In this document: one piece after another, positions 25,001-37,229 of the stretch | Layout: the number at the start of each line of letters is the position of its first letter | How positions within the stretch are numbered: position 1 is the stretch's first letter | Assembly (NCBI GenBank): GCA_964058845.1 | Contig: CAXKVR010000183.1 | Coordinates: 1 to 64,000, forward strand | Direction of reading: 5' to 3' | Source: Carex sylvatica | Taxonomy: Eukaryota; Streptophyta; Magnoliopsida; Poales; Cyperaceae | DNA: 64,000 bases | The notes under the pieces: model-generated | What the model saw: the letters and a program-made list of their open reading frames with translations, nothing else | Told to the model about the DNA's origin: nothing | The model's database searches: none | Position numbers and translations under genes: made by a program

Positions 25001-25830
25001 GGGAAAATTGGTTATTTGCCACTCCAAAACCTTCAAATTGTAAAAATGCCATCCTGAAATTTAAAATTGTAAAAATATCACTCCAAACTTCATTAATTTA
25101 TAATTTTGCCACTCTAAATAATTAATGACTAAAATGACATCCCTTCTTCTCCTGCCTCCTCTTCTTCTCCTTTTATTTTTTTATTTCAAGTTGAACGAGC
25201 AGATGAGATAAGATTGAATGCTTTGCAAGAAGCTTTTGATGAGAAGATATCTAACTAATGTCCTTTTAACTCTTTTTATTCCATTTATACTCAATAATAT
25301 AACTGGTATAGATTTTTAGAATAGATATGTTGTGCTGATTCAGCAAGGTGGATTCATTATAATAATCAGTGAAGAAATTCCAAGAGTTAGAAAATTACTA
25401 GTAAAATTAGGACTGCAAACTAATCAAACTCAAAAGAGCTGGACTAAGCTTTTAGTTTGATTGGTAATATTATCAAATCAAGCCAGCTTGAAATAAAACA
25501 CTATTATTAGCTAAAAATTTATCTTGAGTTGATTCATGTAAACCAAGCCAGCTTGATTATTTATTTTGGTAGTAGCTCACGGTTTTTTAATCTCATCTCA
25601 TCGGCTCGTTCTGCTTGCACATGAATCATCTATGGCTCGTTCTGCTTGAAATCAAAAATAAAAGGAGAAGAAGAGGAGGCAGGAGAAGAAGATGACATTT
25701 TAGTCATTAATTATTTGGAGTGGCAAAATTACAAATTAATGAAGTTTAGAGTGGCAGTTTTACAATTTCAAATTTCAGGATAACATTTTACAATTTGAAG
25801 GTTTTGGAGTGGCAAATAACCAATTTTTCC
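25001..25830. mobile_element. Long-inverted-repeat element (830 bp)
   Basis: Arms of about 185 bp (25001-25190 and 25650-25830) are near-perfect inverted repeats. They start GGGAAAATTGGTTATTTGCC on the left and GGAAAAATTGGTTATTTGCC on the right complement. The central 450 bp is AT-rich and non-coding. Flanks catcttttta and tttcctttta are similar but not identical, perhaps a decayed 9-10 bp duplication as in MULEs. It lies 20 bp from the right end of MULE-1. Confidence 0.8.
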
Positions 25831-28800
25831 TTTCCTTTTAAATTTAATCCTAATATGTAAAATTATATCATTAGTTGTTTTAGTAAAGTATATACCATTA
25901 TATTGATGTTGATTTTTGAACTTTATTTATAAAAATGATTTAATTGATGCTAATTTATTTTTTTGTGTTGATAAATTTAATACGTAATTATAATTACACA
26001 TAATTAATCATGACCAAAAAATAAATAAAAAAGATTAAAAAATATTAATGGTTAAATACATATCACATAGAATGATAGAAAGTAAGACATTATGTCAAAT
26101 TTATTTTCAAATATAATAACAATAAACTTTATATTTTTAAAACATGTAAATACCACCATTGTATTAACGTTTCTTTATATATCTGCCACACTGCTTGCTT
26201 ATTAGTAAATTACCTTCTTATTTAATTTTTAAATTATTGCATTATTTAATTAGAAGCAAAAAGTAAGGAAGGTTTTAAGAGGGCAAAAATGGTATTTAGA
26301 AGAAAGATTTCTCTTTGCTCTCAATTTTTCAAATTATGCGTTGAAAATAGCAGCTTCCAATATATCTTGACCCATAGTCTGCAAAACACATTATGCCCTA
26401 AAAGTTATTTTTTGGAAGATAGCGTGGATACAGAGTATTGGAGTTATTAATTAACAAACTTTAATTAGGAAGCTACCGAATTTGTTCCAAGAGTCAACAA
26501 CCTTCAATATATGAAATAAATTTCTATGATAAGTGGCTTTGGAAATGGCAAAGAGGAGACAAGGGCCCATTTTTCCTTTTTGGAAATATAAAATTAATTT
26601 ATCGAAAGAAGATGGATTATTTTATTTTGTTTTCATATTGATTCCATCTGTTTGAGTACTTATAAGGATCATAACATATGCATTAAATCAGAAATTTACA
26701 TGCATTAAATCAGAAATCTACGAATAAATTATTGATTCAATTTATGTAAAAATGTCGATATTTGAACTCACACTCCATTTTCTCTCTCCCTCCTCTCCTC
26801 TTCTCCTCTTCTCTACTCGCCTACTCTCCTTATTTTTTTCTCTACCGGCAAGCCATAACATTTTTTATTTGCATTTTTTTTTAATCTTCCAAAGTACGTA
26901 CTCTTTCATTTTGAAATCCATTTACAAAAAAAGTTATAGTTCTTGGAGAAAATTTGAAAACATTCCAGATCTATAATTTAATTAACAAAAACTATTTAGG
27001 CCAATTAAATGTTTTTTTAATTGTTACATATAATGTTATTAGTTAGGATGAAAAGAGGACAGAATAATTAAGATGAAAACATTTCAGTTTAAAAAGATTG
27101 ACAAGAGAAAGATGACTATTGAACAAAATAATCCAAAAAGAAAAGAAAAAACAATCTAAAGAATGAACAGAGGACTGGAGGAGGCATGGTGGCGGGCAGG
27201 ATGCCTCCTTTGCTTGTCCGCTTGGGATTAAAATATTATTGAATTATGCATAATAAGTAGATGTGAAAGGAAAATGCCCACTCTTAAGAAGAAGAAAAAA
27301 CGATTCAACTCGATCCAAGATTAGTTTATTTTATTGTCTAAAGTTCATTTAAATTTACACTTTTTAACTATTGTAGACGCTTAAAATAATATGGTCATAC
27401 ACTTATACTACACATATATATATAGTAGAGAATACTAGGTTAATAGCTGTGATATTTATCTTCATGAGATCATATATACTAGAGTAATTACTAGCAACTA
27501 ACTAAATATCTGGGATGATTTTGCAATTTAAAAATACGTACTCATATTTATACTTAATAAGTCTTTAGAATATTTTTTTACCTATATTCATATTCAATAA
27601 ACAAATGAAAAAGATCTTATTCATATTCTTCTTATCGAATACGGTACCTACAAAATCAAAAGATATCATTAACACCCCTTTTAACATGTAACCAAACGCT
27701 TAATTTCGGTGTAGATTGGAGTTCAGAAAAAAAAAATAATAATAAGGAAAGAAAGATGTGTGCACAACGTGCCATTGACTTTTTGCAAGACGAGCGATGA
27801 CCGATGAGATGAGTTGGATGAAAAGTCCCATTGACTTCCAACAGAAAGCAATATTTTCTTCTTTTGAACATTATCTATTGAAAAATTTTATTGATAATTT
27901 TTGTTATTGGAAACTTTAATGATAAATCTTGACGCACAGTCGACAAACACATTATGCCCTAAAAGTTCTGTTTTGGAAGATAGCGTAGATACAGCGTACT
28001 GGTCTTGCCAAACTAAACATAAAGTGTTATTTAGAAAGCCAGCCCACACAATGAGTCAGCAACCATTAATAAATGAAATAAGCAATTAGTATCTCCACGT
28101 ACGATAAGTGGCATTAGACCACGGGCAATTTGACAATAAAAAAGGGGAAAAAAAAAAAATAGACAAGTTGCTTTGAAAATGATAAAGAGAAGACAAAAAA
28201 TAGCTTTACGACTAAACCATGCAGTGTCGTGTTCCAGCCCATTCAGAACACGTGTTGTACCATGTTGTAGATAAACACAACATGTTAAACGACACGTCAC
28301 GGCTTGATAAGCCGTTTTATTGTATTGTATTTTTTTATTAGATTTTGATAATTTATTACTTTAAAAGTGTAATAATGTCCAAAAAATCTGAAAAAAAAAA
28401 CAAAAAAAATCAAAAATAAAATAAAAATTAAATTACATTTTCTGTAAGTTTCAAAATATTTTGTAGTTTTTTTTGTGTTTTGATATAATTTGAAAAAAAA
28501 AATTTGTAAGCAACAATTAAAAAAAAACCTAAAAATTGTCTAAATGTTAGAAAAATTAGACGTGTCGTGTTTAAACTTGACAATTTCAAAAAAAATATGG
28601 ATATAATACGACTAAGAATACAGCACAGACATATCTTGACATGACACATCTAATAAGACGTACCATGTTTGTGTTGTATTTTTAGTCGTGCTCATCAGTA
28701 TGTCCAACACGCTGTATTTTTACAATACACTAAACAAGGCTTTTATATACTGCTAAATTTCAGTAAATATTATTCTTAGCAGAGAGAGCATTGCATGTAT

Positions 28801-29205
28801 GCATATACGTACACGAAAACGGGATACGTGAATGGAGTATGTTCTCGTTTGGAGATATGGTAAAGATAATACATACTTTTGTGTGTGTCAGACTGACATA
28901 TTCATATTATGGATATAAATTTGTGTCAGGCCGTAGTGTCGTGATAGTCATTTTAATTGTGACTTGAATCACGTGTTGTGTTCTAATGAAATTATTTTTT
29001 TACGTATCATAACATATTGTAAATTAAATTGCAGACACTAATCATAACAAATAAATGGTTACGCTATGTTAACATGATGTACTGAGTTAAGTTTGGTCAT
29101 ATTTGACTATGTTTAACACATTTGGTCATGTTAGATGTCTATGTAGTCATATTTAATTTTTTTTTAATTTTAAAGTTTGTTTAAGACAGAAAAATTATAA
29201 AAAGA
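25831..29205. other. Intergenic spacer with a diverged direct repeat
   Basis: No gene is supported. A block at about 26340-26580 (acacattatgccctaaaagtt, then ttttggaagatagcgtggat, then gataagtggc) recurs in diverged form at about 27900-28210, about 1.54 kb away. A gtcgtgtt/acacgac-rich stretch at 28220-28730 resembles debris of another non-autonomous element, but no ends could be defined. Confidence 0.55.
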
Positions 29206-29614
29206 GAGGGTTCAAATGCACCCAAATTTTTGTGCACCTAAATGTACTCTATCTTTCAAATCATTTTTCTCCATTTTCAAAGTCTGAATAGTCAATCCGA
29301 ACCGTTAGATGCGATTTATATATTAAGATGTGCTTGGAGACCAAATTTTACATTTTTTGGAATTTTTTTACTATTTTTTTAGATTTATTGAAAATCGCTG
29401 TTTTTAGCAAATCTGGACCATAAAAAAACGGCGATTTTCTATAAATCTAAATAAATAGTAAAAAAATTTCAAAAAATATAAAATTTGGTCTCCAAGCACA
29501 TCTTAATATATAGATCGTATCTAACGGTTCGGATTAACTGTTTTGACTTTGAAAACAAAGATAAAAGATAGAGTACATTTGGATGCACAAAAATTTGGGT
29601 GCATTTGAACCCTC
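29206..29614. mobile_element. Foldback element A
   Basis: Near-perfect inverted repeat across its whole length. Ends GAGGGTTCAAATGCACCC and GGGTGCATTTGAACCCTC; inner core ccgaaccgttagatg...gcttggagaccaaatttta, mirrored about a centre near 29410. No ORF. It belongs to the same family as the elements at 44896, 54821, 55368 and 55838 by its core. Confidence 0.85.
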
Positions 29615-29677
29615 CTTTTATACTAATATGTCCGAAATTTGATATGTTGTTTTGGATAAATAATGAAATAGATTTTT

Positions 29678-30078
29678 GTAGAACTAGGGTGTTCTAGCTC
29701 ATCAAAGAATTTGTAAGTTTAACTCTAAAATATATTATATTAGCTTCAAACGATGAGTCTAAATTATTGAAACTGATCTACTTCATAGTTGATGCGTTTA
29801 TATATTAAATTTATAAATTTTCAGATTAATTTATTATAAATCAAGTGGTAAAAAAGAAGGTTTATAAGTTAATTTTAATACGTTTATTTTTTATCATTTT
29901 GTGATCGCTTTATACTAAATTAATTCAAAATTTTATAAATTTGACATGTAAACGCATCACTTGTGAATTAGATTGGTTTCAATAGTTTGAATTCATCATT
30001 TAAAGTTATATGATAAGTTTTAGAGTTAAGTTTCACCAATAGACTTTGTGATCTTTAGAACACCCTAGATAGTTCTAC
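29678..30078. mobile_element. Inverted-repeat element (401 bp)
   Basis: Ends GTAGAACTA and TAGTTCTAC. The arms continue imperfectly for about 150 bp (gggtgttcta, ttaactctaaaa, gatgcgttta on both arms). Unrelated in sequence to the foldback element next to it. No coding capacity and no clear duplication. Confidence 0.75.
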
Positions 30079-30658
30079 TTCATAAATTTTATGTTGTTTT
30101 GATCTTGTGTACATATTTGGGGTTAAAGAGTTTTCTCTCTTTTGGGTACTTGTTTTTATTTCACATGATATTATTTTCTAAATTTAAATGATGTATCTTT
30201 TGCACCTATGAGAGGCTGAGTTTACTCTCAAAGGTTTTTGTTTGTAAACCTGATACTTAATATAGTTTAATTAATAGTTCAATTAAGTTTACTTGATAAT
30301 TAAAATTATGTTGTGATTGGTTTATCTTTTGAGCGCTTTATACTTGCATATGTTTTAATTCGAAATTTTTAGGCCAGTTTAGACAAAATATTAGATGGCA
30401 AGTTCAATTAGTGTTTAATTATATGCATAAGAATTTAGGTTTTTAGATTAGATAATGAAAGGAGACGTCACAATATTCAATTTCAAAAGATAAACTTAGA
30501 AAAGTAAATGAGGTGCTGAAAGATGAAGTCCAATTGCCTCCAAACAGATCAAAACTGAACTTAGATTTTTAGGTGAGGTATCAAAAGATGAAGTATAATA
30601 CATTTGCTAAGGATTTGGCTTATCAAAGAGTTTGATTATTTAGGAAAGCAAGCCTTAG
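30079..30658. other. Intergenic, no gene seen
   Basis: AT-rich flank of MULE-2. With 41790 onward it forms the pre-insertion locus, joined at CAGGATCCT. Confidence 0.5.
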
Positions 30659-30667
30659 CAGGATCCT

Positions 30668-30810
30668 CCGAAAATTTTATAAATGCCCAAAATAATTAAT
30701 AAATTACGAAAACTATCCCTTTTTTTTATTAACTTTTGATTTCTACCCAAACCGGTTAACCACTAACCGGAAATATCCATTCTTTCCGATCCTTCAGTTC
30801 TCGGACTTGG
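30668..30810 (+). repeat. MULE-2 left terminal inverted repeat
   Basis: Pairs with 41638-41780. Includes the palindromic AACCGGTTAACC and TAACCGGAAATATC. Further AACCGGTT/GGTATACC motifs continue inward to about 30970. Confidence 0.9.
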
Positions 30811-30997
30811 TAAAAGTATCCGTTTAATGGTAAGGTTGCTAAAGGTCTGGTTATTAGTTAACCGAGTTTCTAGTCCGGTTAGTGGTATACCAGAAAATAG
30901 GAACCGGTTAATGGGGTACCGAAAATGGGATACAATTTAGGTTAGTGGTATACCGGAAAGTCACCCGGTTATTCACTCTCCAGTTTAGAAATCGGCT

Positions 30998-31005
30998 ATA
31001 TAAAC
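30998..31005 (+). promoter_or_regulatory. MULE-2 transposase TATA box
   Basis: tatataaa in ggctatataaactctgacgg, about 520 bp before the first transposase codon and just inside the subterminal motif cluster. There is probably a 5' untranslated exon or intron between. Confidence 0.6.
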
Positions 31006-31520
31006 TCTGACGGAGGGATGAAAGGAAAAAAAACGAAGCGCCTTCAAACAGAGAGACGAACGAAAGAAAAAAAGTAAGTTTTTTTTATAATTAATTTATA
31101 AGTTATTATTTTTAAGATTTCTGAAATATTTTTGTTTGAGAAGAAGATGTTAAAATATGATTTCCAACCAAAATACGACATATTATACAATAACCAATAT
31201 ATTTGCATATATTACGATTATTCAATATGTACCACTTTTTTTTTAACCAACTTATAAATAAATAAGTAAATAAATTGACAAATGTTGATTCTTGTTATAA
31301 ATAAAATCCAAAAGTAATGGAGAAAGAATATTACTTATTATTTAATTTGTTATAAATTGTAGTTTATTAATTTTTTATAATTAATTTTATTTAATTCAGG
31401 AAATTAATTTGTTTTTTATAAATAATTTAGAAATTACTTAATTAATGAAATTATGTTGTGCTTATAATACTATTATTTCTTTAAATTGTATTTTGTTATT
31501 CATACCAATCAAAACAAAAA

Positions 31521-34510
31521 ATGACCGTCATCTGTGTGAGAATTTTTGTTGGAGAAAAAATCATGTACAATGATGATCGGATTTTTTACAGCACCCGACC
31601 TAAATACTAATTACCTATAACCGTGGACCATAACTTTGATTATCTACAAAATGAGATTTATAAACTGGTTGGGTATACCGTTAGTGAAGCAAATCTGGAA
31701 ATCCAAGCCAGGTTTAACATGTCTACCGATAGCCAACGTGACTATCAATTGGTACCGATAACAAACCAGCAATCATTCGAAATGATTTTAGAAATTTTTG
31801 CGTCTTTTTCAGAAAGGGTCTCGATTCTAGAGTTATTTGTAGAATTAGAACCGAACCATACCGGTTTTAATTCCCAATCAAATATGAATAGTCAGATCCC
31901 TGAAACTCGATCTCGATCCAGTACCAATAGGAACCCTGAACTCATAACTCAATTCTGACCGAGTACCAGTCAGAACCCTGAACTCACAACTCGATCCCGA
32001 CCCAGTATCAGTCGGGTCCGTAGACCAGTACCGCTTCCAAATTTTGTACCACCTGTGGATGTGATTGATGATGACAGTTTGGAGAGCGGGGATGAGATGC
32101 TCTCAGATGATTCATCAGGTTCTGATAATGACGTTCGAGCAATCAGACAGTCACAATCACAGTCTCATGAATCACGTAACCCGATAACTAGTCGGGACGA
32201 TATGAGACATCCAGTTGATAGTTTCAATGACATATCTGGTTTTCAACCTACGGATATCAATTTTTTCGGCAGCTCAACCAGAACATTCGATAATCCATTA
32301 GCCAAAGGCCAAGTATTTGAGTCGAAAGTGGCTCTAAGGGTGGCAATAAATGAGTTTCATATTCAAAAAAATTATGAATGTTTGGTTTCTAAAAGCGAAA
32401 GTAAACGTTTAACTATAAAGTGCAGAGATAATTTTTGCAAATTCAAGTTATCAACGAAGCTTAATGGTCTTTCAGGATATTAAATTATTACCAAACAAGC
32501 AATGTCTCATGTATGCAAAGTACTGGCAACACGTGCTGATCATCGTCAGCTTACTACAGAGATGTTTGCCCTATCAATTGATGATGCAATTAGAAAGGAT
32601 GTGTGCCCAACTATAAATCATATCCGCGATGTGGTGAAAAAAGAGTACAAAAATGTAACACCCAAGTACAACAACTTATGGCGAGGCCGTGAGCTTACTA
32701 TTGCAAATCTGTTTGGTAATTGGGACAACTCGTACAACTTGCTTATTCCACTTTTGGAAGCCATACAAAGAAATAATTCGGGAACCAAATATTGTGTGAC
32801 CTCGACCGCTATTGATGGAGAAACTGACAGGTATTTCAATCAAGCCGCATGGGCATATGGGCCTTGTATTGCAGCATTGCTGTTCCTCAGACCAGAGATT
32901 AGCATCGATTCTTGTTTCATGTCGGGACGGTACCAAGGTAGACTGCTAATGACATGTATGTACGATGCTGAGAACCAATTGCTTCCATTTACTTTTGCAA
33001 TTGTGGAGAAAGAAAGCGCAGTAAACTGGAGGTTTTTAATGAGATGGTTGCGATTGGAAGTAATTGGAGAGAATCATTTTTTTGTGTCATCTCAGATAGA
33101 CATTTGGGAATTAAATCTGTGTTTTAGAGTTCACTTCTCGGATGGGATGAGTCTACCGACCAATGTGTCCATTAGTATTTGTTCTCAACATGTTGCCGAG
33201 AACCTCTTCAAGCACGTGGGGCGGAACAGAGATGTCAGTGATAGGTTCAAAATTGGAGTAAACAAATGCAAACCTAGGAGATTGACGGAGATGTTTGAAG
33301 ACTTTGAAGTTGGTTGTCCAGAAGCTATCGAGTACCTTAACAATGTGGGTAAGAGGGACCCTAACGATGAAGACGAGCTACCATGTCCGGAGAAACTATA
33401 TCAAGCAATGGACGGAGGTCACCGATTGAGAATAATGACAACAAATGGGTTAGAGTCACTAAATGCCGTTTTCAAAATTAGCCGGCGCTTGCCGGTTGCA
33501 GCAATCGTGGAGGACACATTTTATAAGTTAAATAGATGGTTTTATGAATGGCGGAACAAAGCTGCAATGAGACTTTAATGAGGTGAGTTATGGTCCAAAA
33601 GGGTAAGTGAGTTATTGTAAAAGTGTATCAATAAATCTCTGAACATGACTGTGGTTCCTTACAGTAGATACATTGGGGTTTTTGAGGTCATGATTAGGGG
33701 TGAAAAAATTTCTGCAATGCGTAATCAGCCAAGACTTGAGTATACCTGTAGAGATTTTGGGTATAGAGTTATTGTCAGGGATAACAATAAGGCTGAGTGT
33801 GAATGTCAGAAGCCCCAATTGACCGGTATACCATGTTCTCATTTCATGGCGGTGGTTCGAGAAATGAAATATGATGAAAATTTATACGACAGCTCCTTGT
33901 ACAGTTCGTCGATACTGGAACAAACATGGAGTGCATGTTTCGAACCGAAAGACAACCAAAATGAATGGCCTGAATACAACAGCCCAAAAATTAAACATGA
34001 GAGCAGACTGATCAAAAAGGGAAGGAGACGGCACAACCACATGCCGATGGAAATGGACAGAATGCAGGGTCGAAGACTCGGACATCAGGCTCATCGGGAG
34101 ACAATTGATCGGAATGCAGCAGGTACAATTGATCAACCAATGAGAAATACATGTCCAAGATAAATTCAGAATTTAATACATGTACTTGTAATGTAGAGGA
34201 GGCAGCAAGACAGGCAGAGGCCATACCATCGTCGTCGAGAAGGTCAGGAAGGGGATCTTACAATAGATCTCAAATAGGGCCTTCTGAAGCACGAATGAGG
34301 AGCACATCTGACGCAGAAAGAAGGAGCGCCACATCTGAAGCAGGAAGGAGAAGCACATCTTCAACAAGGCCATCTGGTACAGCTAACCAGTCGCAAACAG
34401 GGCCATTTGGTACAGCTAACCAGCAGGAAGGATCAGAGCAACCAGTAAGAAGAAGTGCATCTGGTCCATCCATCTTTGGATTGCGTCTTAGTCTGCGTCG
34501 TAGAGGATAA
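31521..34510 (+). pseudogene. MULE-2 transposase (MURA-like), broken
   Basis: A single reading frame from ATG 31521 (MTVICVRIFVGEK) covers an N-terminal PB1-like region, an acidic linker (DDDSLESGDEMLSDDSSGSD), a MULE DDE core (ISIDSCFMSGRYQGRL, about 32900; CSQHVAENL, about 33180), a TTNGLESLNAVFK / LPVAAIVEDTFYKLN block, and a SWIM finger (CECQKPQLTGIPCSH, about 33800-33840). An intron at 34123-34196 joins a Ser/Arg-rich C-terminal exon ending FGLRLSLRRRG at 34510. Damage: in-frame stops at 31608, 31956, 32481 and about 33630, a frameshift at about 33573, and a pair of compensating frameshifts (about 33078 and 33175) that scramble the residues around the second catalytic Asp. The gene layout matches MULE-1, but the sequences are well diverged. 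Confidence 0.88.
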
Positions 34511-34650
34511 GCTTGCAAATTATTTTATGTTTGGACTGTTTTGTAACATAAATAATGTTATGTTATGTTATTTTATTTTATGTTTGAACTGTTTTGTAAC
34601 ATAAATAATGTTATGTTGTTTTATTTTATGTTTGAACCATAGGTCTTACC

Positions 34651-35055
34651 ATGTCCATTTCACGTGAAGAGAAACAAGAAATTATTAATAATTTCTGGAC
34701 GAGTAAATTCCTCATGAGAAGGCGAATGCAACGTATGTATTTATCCAAAAATTATGACGAATTCATAAGCACTGTTGATCCATCAATTAGATAAATGGTT
34801 GAGGAGAATTCTCCAAGTGGGTGGGCAGACAAGAACCCACCAACTGGATGGGAACATTGCCTTTTATGTCAAGTGAAGGGGGTATGGTGGATATGTTTTT
34901 TTTGTTTTAATTGTGGGATAGTTAGTCACCCCAACTGCATGGACAAGAATGCAGATCCGGTGAATGACGCACATCTTACTAAATGGAAGTGTTCTTCGTG
35001 CGTATGCCAGTCTTCGGACAAGAAGAAAGGATGTTCCTCATCTCGTAAGCCATAG
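34651..35055 (+). pseudogene. MULE-2 Cys-rich (PHD/C1-like) zinc-finger ORF, one stop
   Basis: 134 codons from ATG 34651 (MSISREEK) with one in-frame TAA at 34792-34794. The N-terminal part is helical and basic (RRRMQRMYL). The C-terminal part has CxxC, WxCxxC, a SHPNCMD motif, then KWKCSSC and a Lys/Ser tail. The spacing and Trp residues resemble PHD or C1-type zinc fingers, which bind histone tails or other ligands; the exact family is uncertain. It follows the transposase on the same strand by 140 bp, and no counterpart is evident in MULE-1. Confidence 0.6.
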
Positions 35056-35291
35056 CCTGCTTTTTTTGTATCGTTGTATTTTATGAACTGTACTGGTTTG
35101 TATAATTCTATGTAATTGTATCGTTGTACTAGTTTGTAGTATCTGAATTATATGTTGTATTATTTTAATGTAAATATGTTGTATTATTTTATGTTATGAT
35201 TATATTCATGTTTTAGCATTTTATGTTGAAACATGATTGTATTATTCATTACTGTACAATTAGTCTATGTTTGATTTTTTTGTTGAACAGG

Positions 35292-35592
35292 ATGGACAAC
35301 AGCAAAAGAGGTACTGAGTATGCCAAATGTCACTGTAAGAAAATACTTCTTTTGAAAAGAGTTGGTATCCAATTACCTACTGAAAATCCCCCCCTTTCAG
35401 ACGATGACTTTGTTCAAAATCCATACGTGAAAAAAATTTGATGAAGACCCTCCAACACTAGACGATGAGTTTGTTCCGTGTACTTATACTGGTAAGGCGA
35501 GCACATCATCGGGTGTCACTAATCAGAAGTCGGATGCTAAGAAGACTACTGATAAGAAGTCGGTTGGTAAGAAACTGGCTGCTAAGAAATAG
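35292..35592 (+). pseudogene. MULE-2 CxC/lysine-rich accessory ORF, frameshifted
   Basis: Homologue of the MULE-1 ORF at 19451-19684. It shares MDxSKRG, AKCHCKx, LKRxGIQL, LSDDDFVxNPY, then a STSSxVTN segment and a tail of repeated Ala/Thr-Lys-Lys ending AAKK. The frame breaks near 35435 (stop at 35439-35441), and the basic tail continues in another frame to 35592. A splice acceptor-like ttgttgaacag immediately precedes the start. Conservation between two diverged elements, with a basic C terminus in both, argues for a past function. Confidence 0.7.
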
Positions 35593-37229
35593 CAACCATA
35601 ATTTTTTTTATTCTTTTATATTATATAAGATGTTTCTTGTTATTTTGTAGGATGAACAATAGCAACCGTATTTTTATTAATTTTAAATCACGTCGTCACG
35701 TTTTTTTTCTACACGTTTTTTTTGTTTGTTGTGTAATTTTAAAAAAATTAATGTATAAATACTATCATAATAGGTAGCTCAACCAAAACTAAAAACTAAA
35801 ACATAATAAAACATGAAATATAATAAAACATAAAACATAAAATATAATAAAATATGAAATAGATGAAAGATAAGATCAACAGTCGGGCATATGACTGGGA
35901 TAATCTGCATGCGAGAAGCGCTGTCTCCGATGGCGTTGCCTGTGACCCCTTCCTAGCGGTTCTTCTTCTTAGCTACCCTCAGATGGACGTGGAGTCTCAT
36001 CAAGTGAATGAGATGTGGATGCCCCTGCGTCACCACCAGGTGGACGAGATGTCGATCCCCCTGCATTTTATTATGTTGCATTACTATTTTATTATGACAC
36101 CCAAAGTTAGGAAAAAAGAGAAAGAAGTGAAGCTGACCTGCGTCACCAGTACTGACAGCTGGCACTCCAAGAAGCCAACTAGTCATCTAAACCTCACGCT
36201 CATGCTGAAAAGTATCGATAGATGCTCGTTGTGCATACTCCACATCCTTTTGATTCTATGTATCCAAAAAATCATCAAAGGTGCGTATGCCTAATCCTTG
36301 CTCCTGATAATCCACCCAAGACAGATTGTGTCCACTCTGATCCTGATTGACATTCAATTTGTACATAGTTTTAATTCCTAAAAAAATACATGTAATTCAT
36401 AAAAAATACTTCTTCTGAATGAAGTACATACCTGTCCGAGTTCAAGGCCGTAACTCATCCCATGCGTCTGGAAAAGGCTGTCCGGATGCCAAGCTTGCGT
36501 CCCCTGATCCTGAGATACCTATAATTGGAGGTTAGTTTCATAAGTTGTGGTTTACAAACAAATTTGTTTAAGCCATGCTACAAAATTACCTGTCCGGGGT
36601 CTGCGGCTGGATGCAGTGGATTTATCGGTGCAAATGTTTCTTAGTGAATGCACTTTCTCCATTCGGTGCCGTCGTATAACCAATCCTTAAAAGGATCTAA
36701 GCCTTTGAATCTAGGAGGATCTGGATATAGATAAACCCCAATAGGAGTAGGCTCGTCCGATGGGACCGCTTCCCAGTTTTTCAGAACCTCCGCCTCATCC
36801 ATCAATTGGCATGCACGTGGACCGTAACCTGTATCACAGTAGAGGCGCCAGCCTGTCCTCATTAGTTTTTTTACCAACCTTTCGACACCCCTTGGTGAAG
36901 AACATCTTGACGCCGTGCGCCAACTCTCCAATCCCAGTCAATGCATATACACAAACATTTTCAACTTTAGCAATTATGAGTTTTAAATAACTGAATCAAC
37001 AAGAATAGTAATTAAAAATATTTATAGTTCGAGTGACAAGTGGTCCGTGGGGAATGTGTCTACTCGGCCCATGCTCTTCTCTGGGAGCTGCATCGTACGA
37101 TCTATTCCTTCCACATGCTGATTGATATCACCATATTTGATCTATTGTTCAGACCAATCACCATACCAAAAGTTGGTTCTTAAACAATTAAATAGCGTCT
37201 ATTACATTGAATATCTATAGAATATGGTA

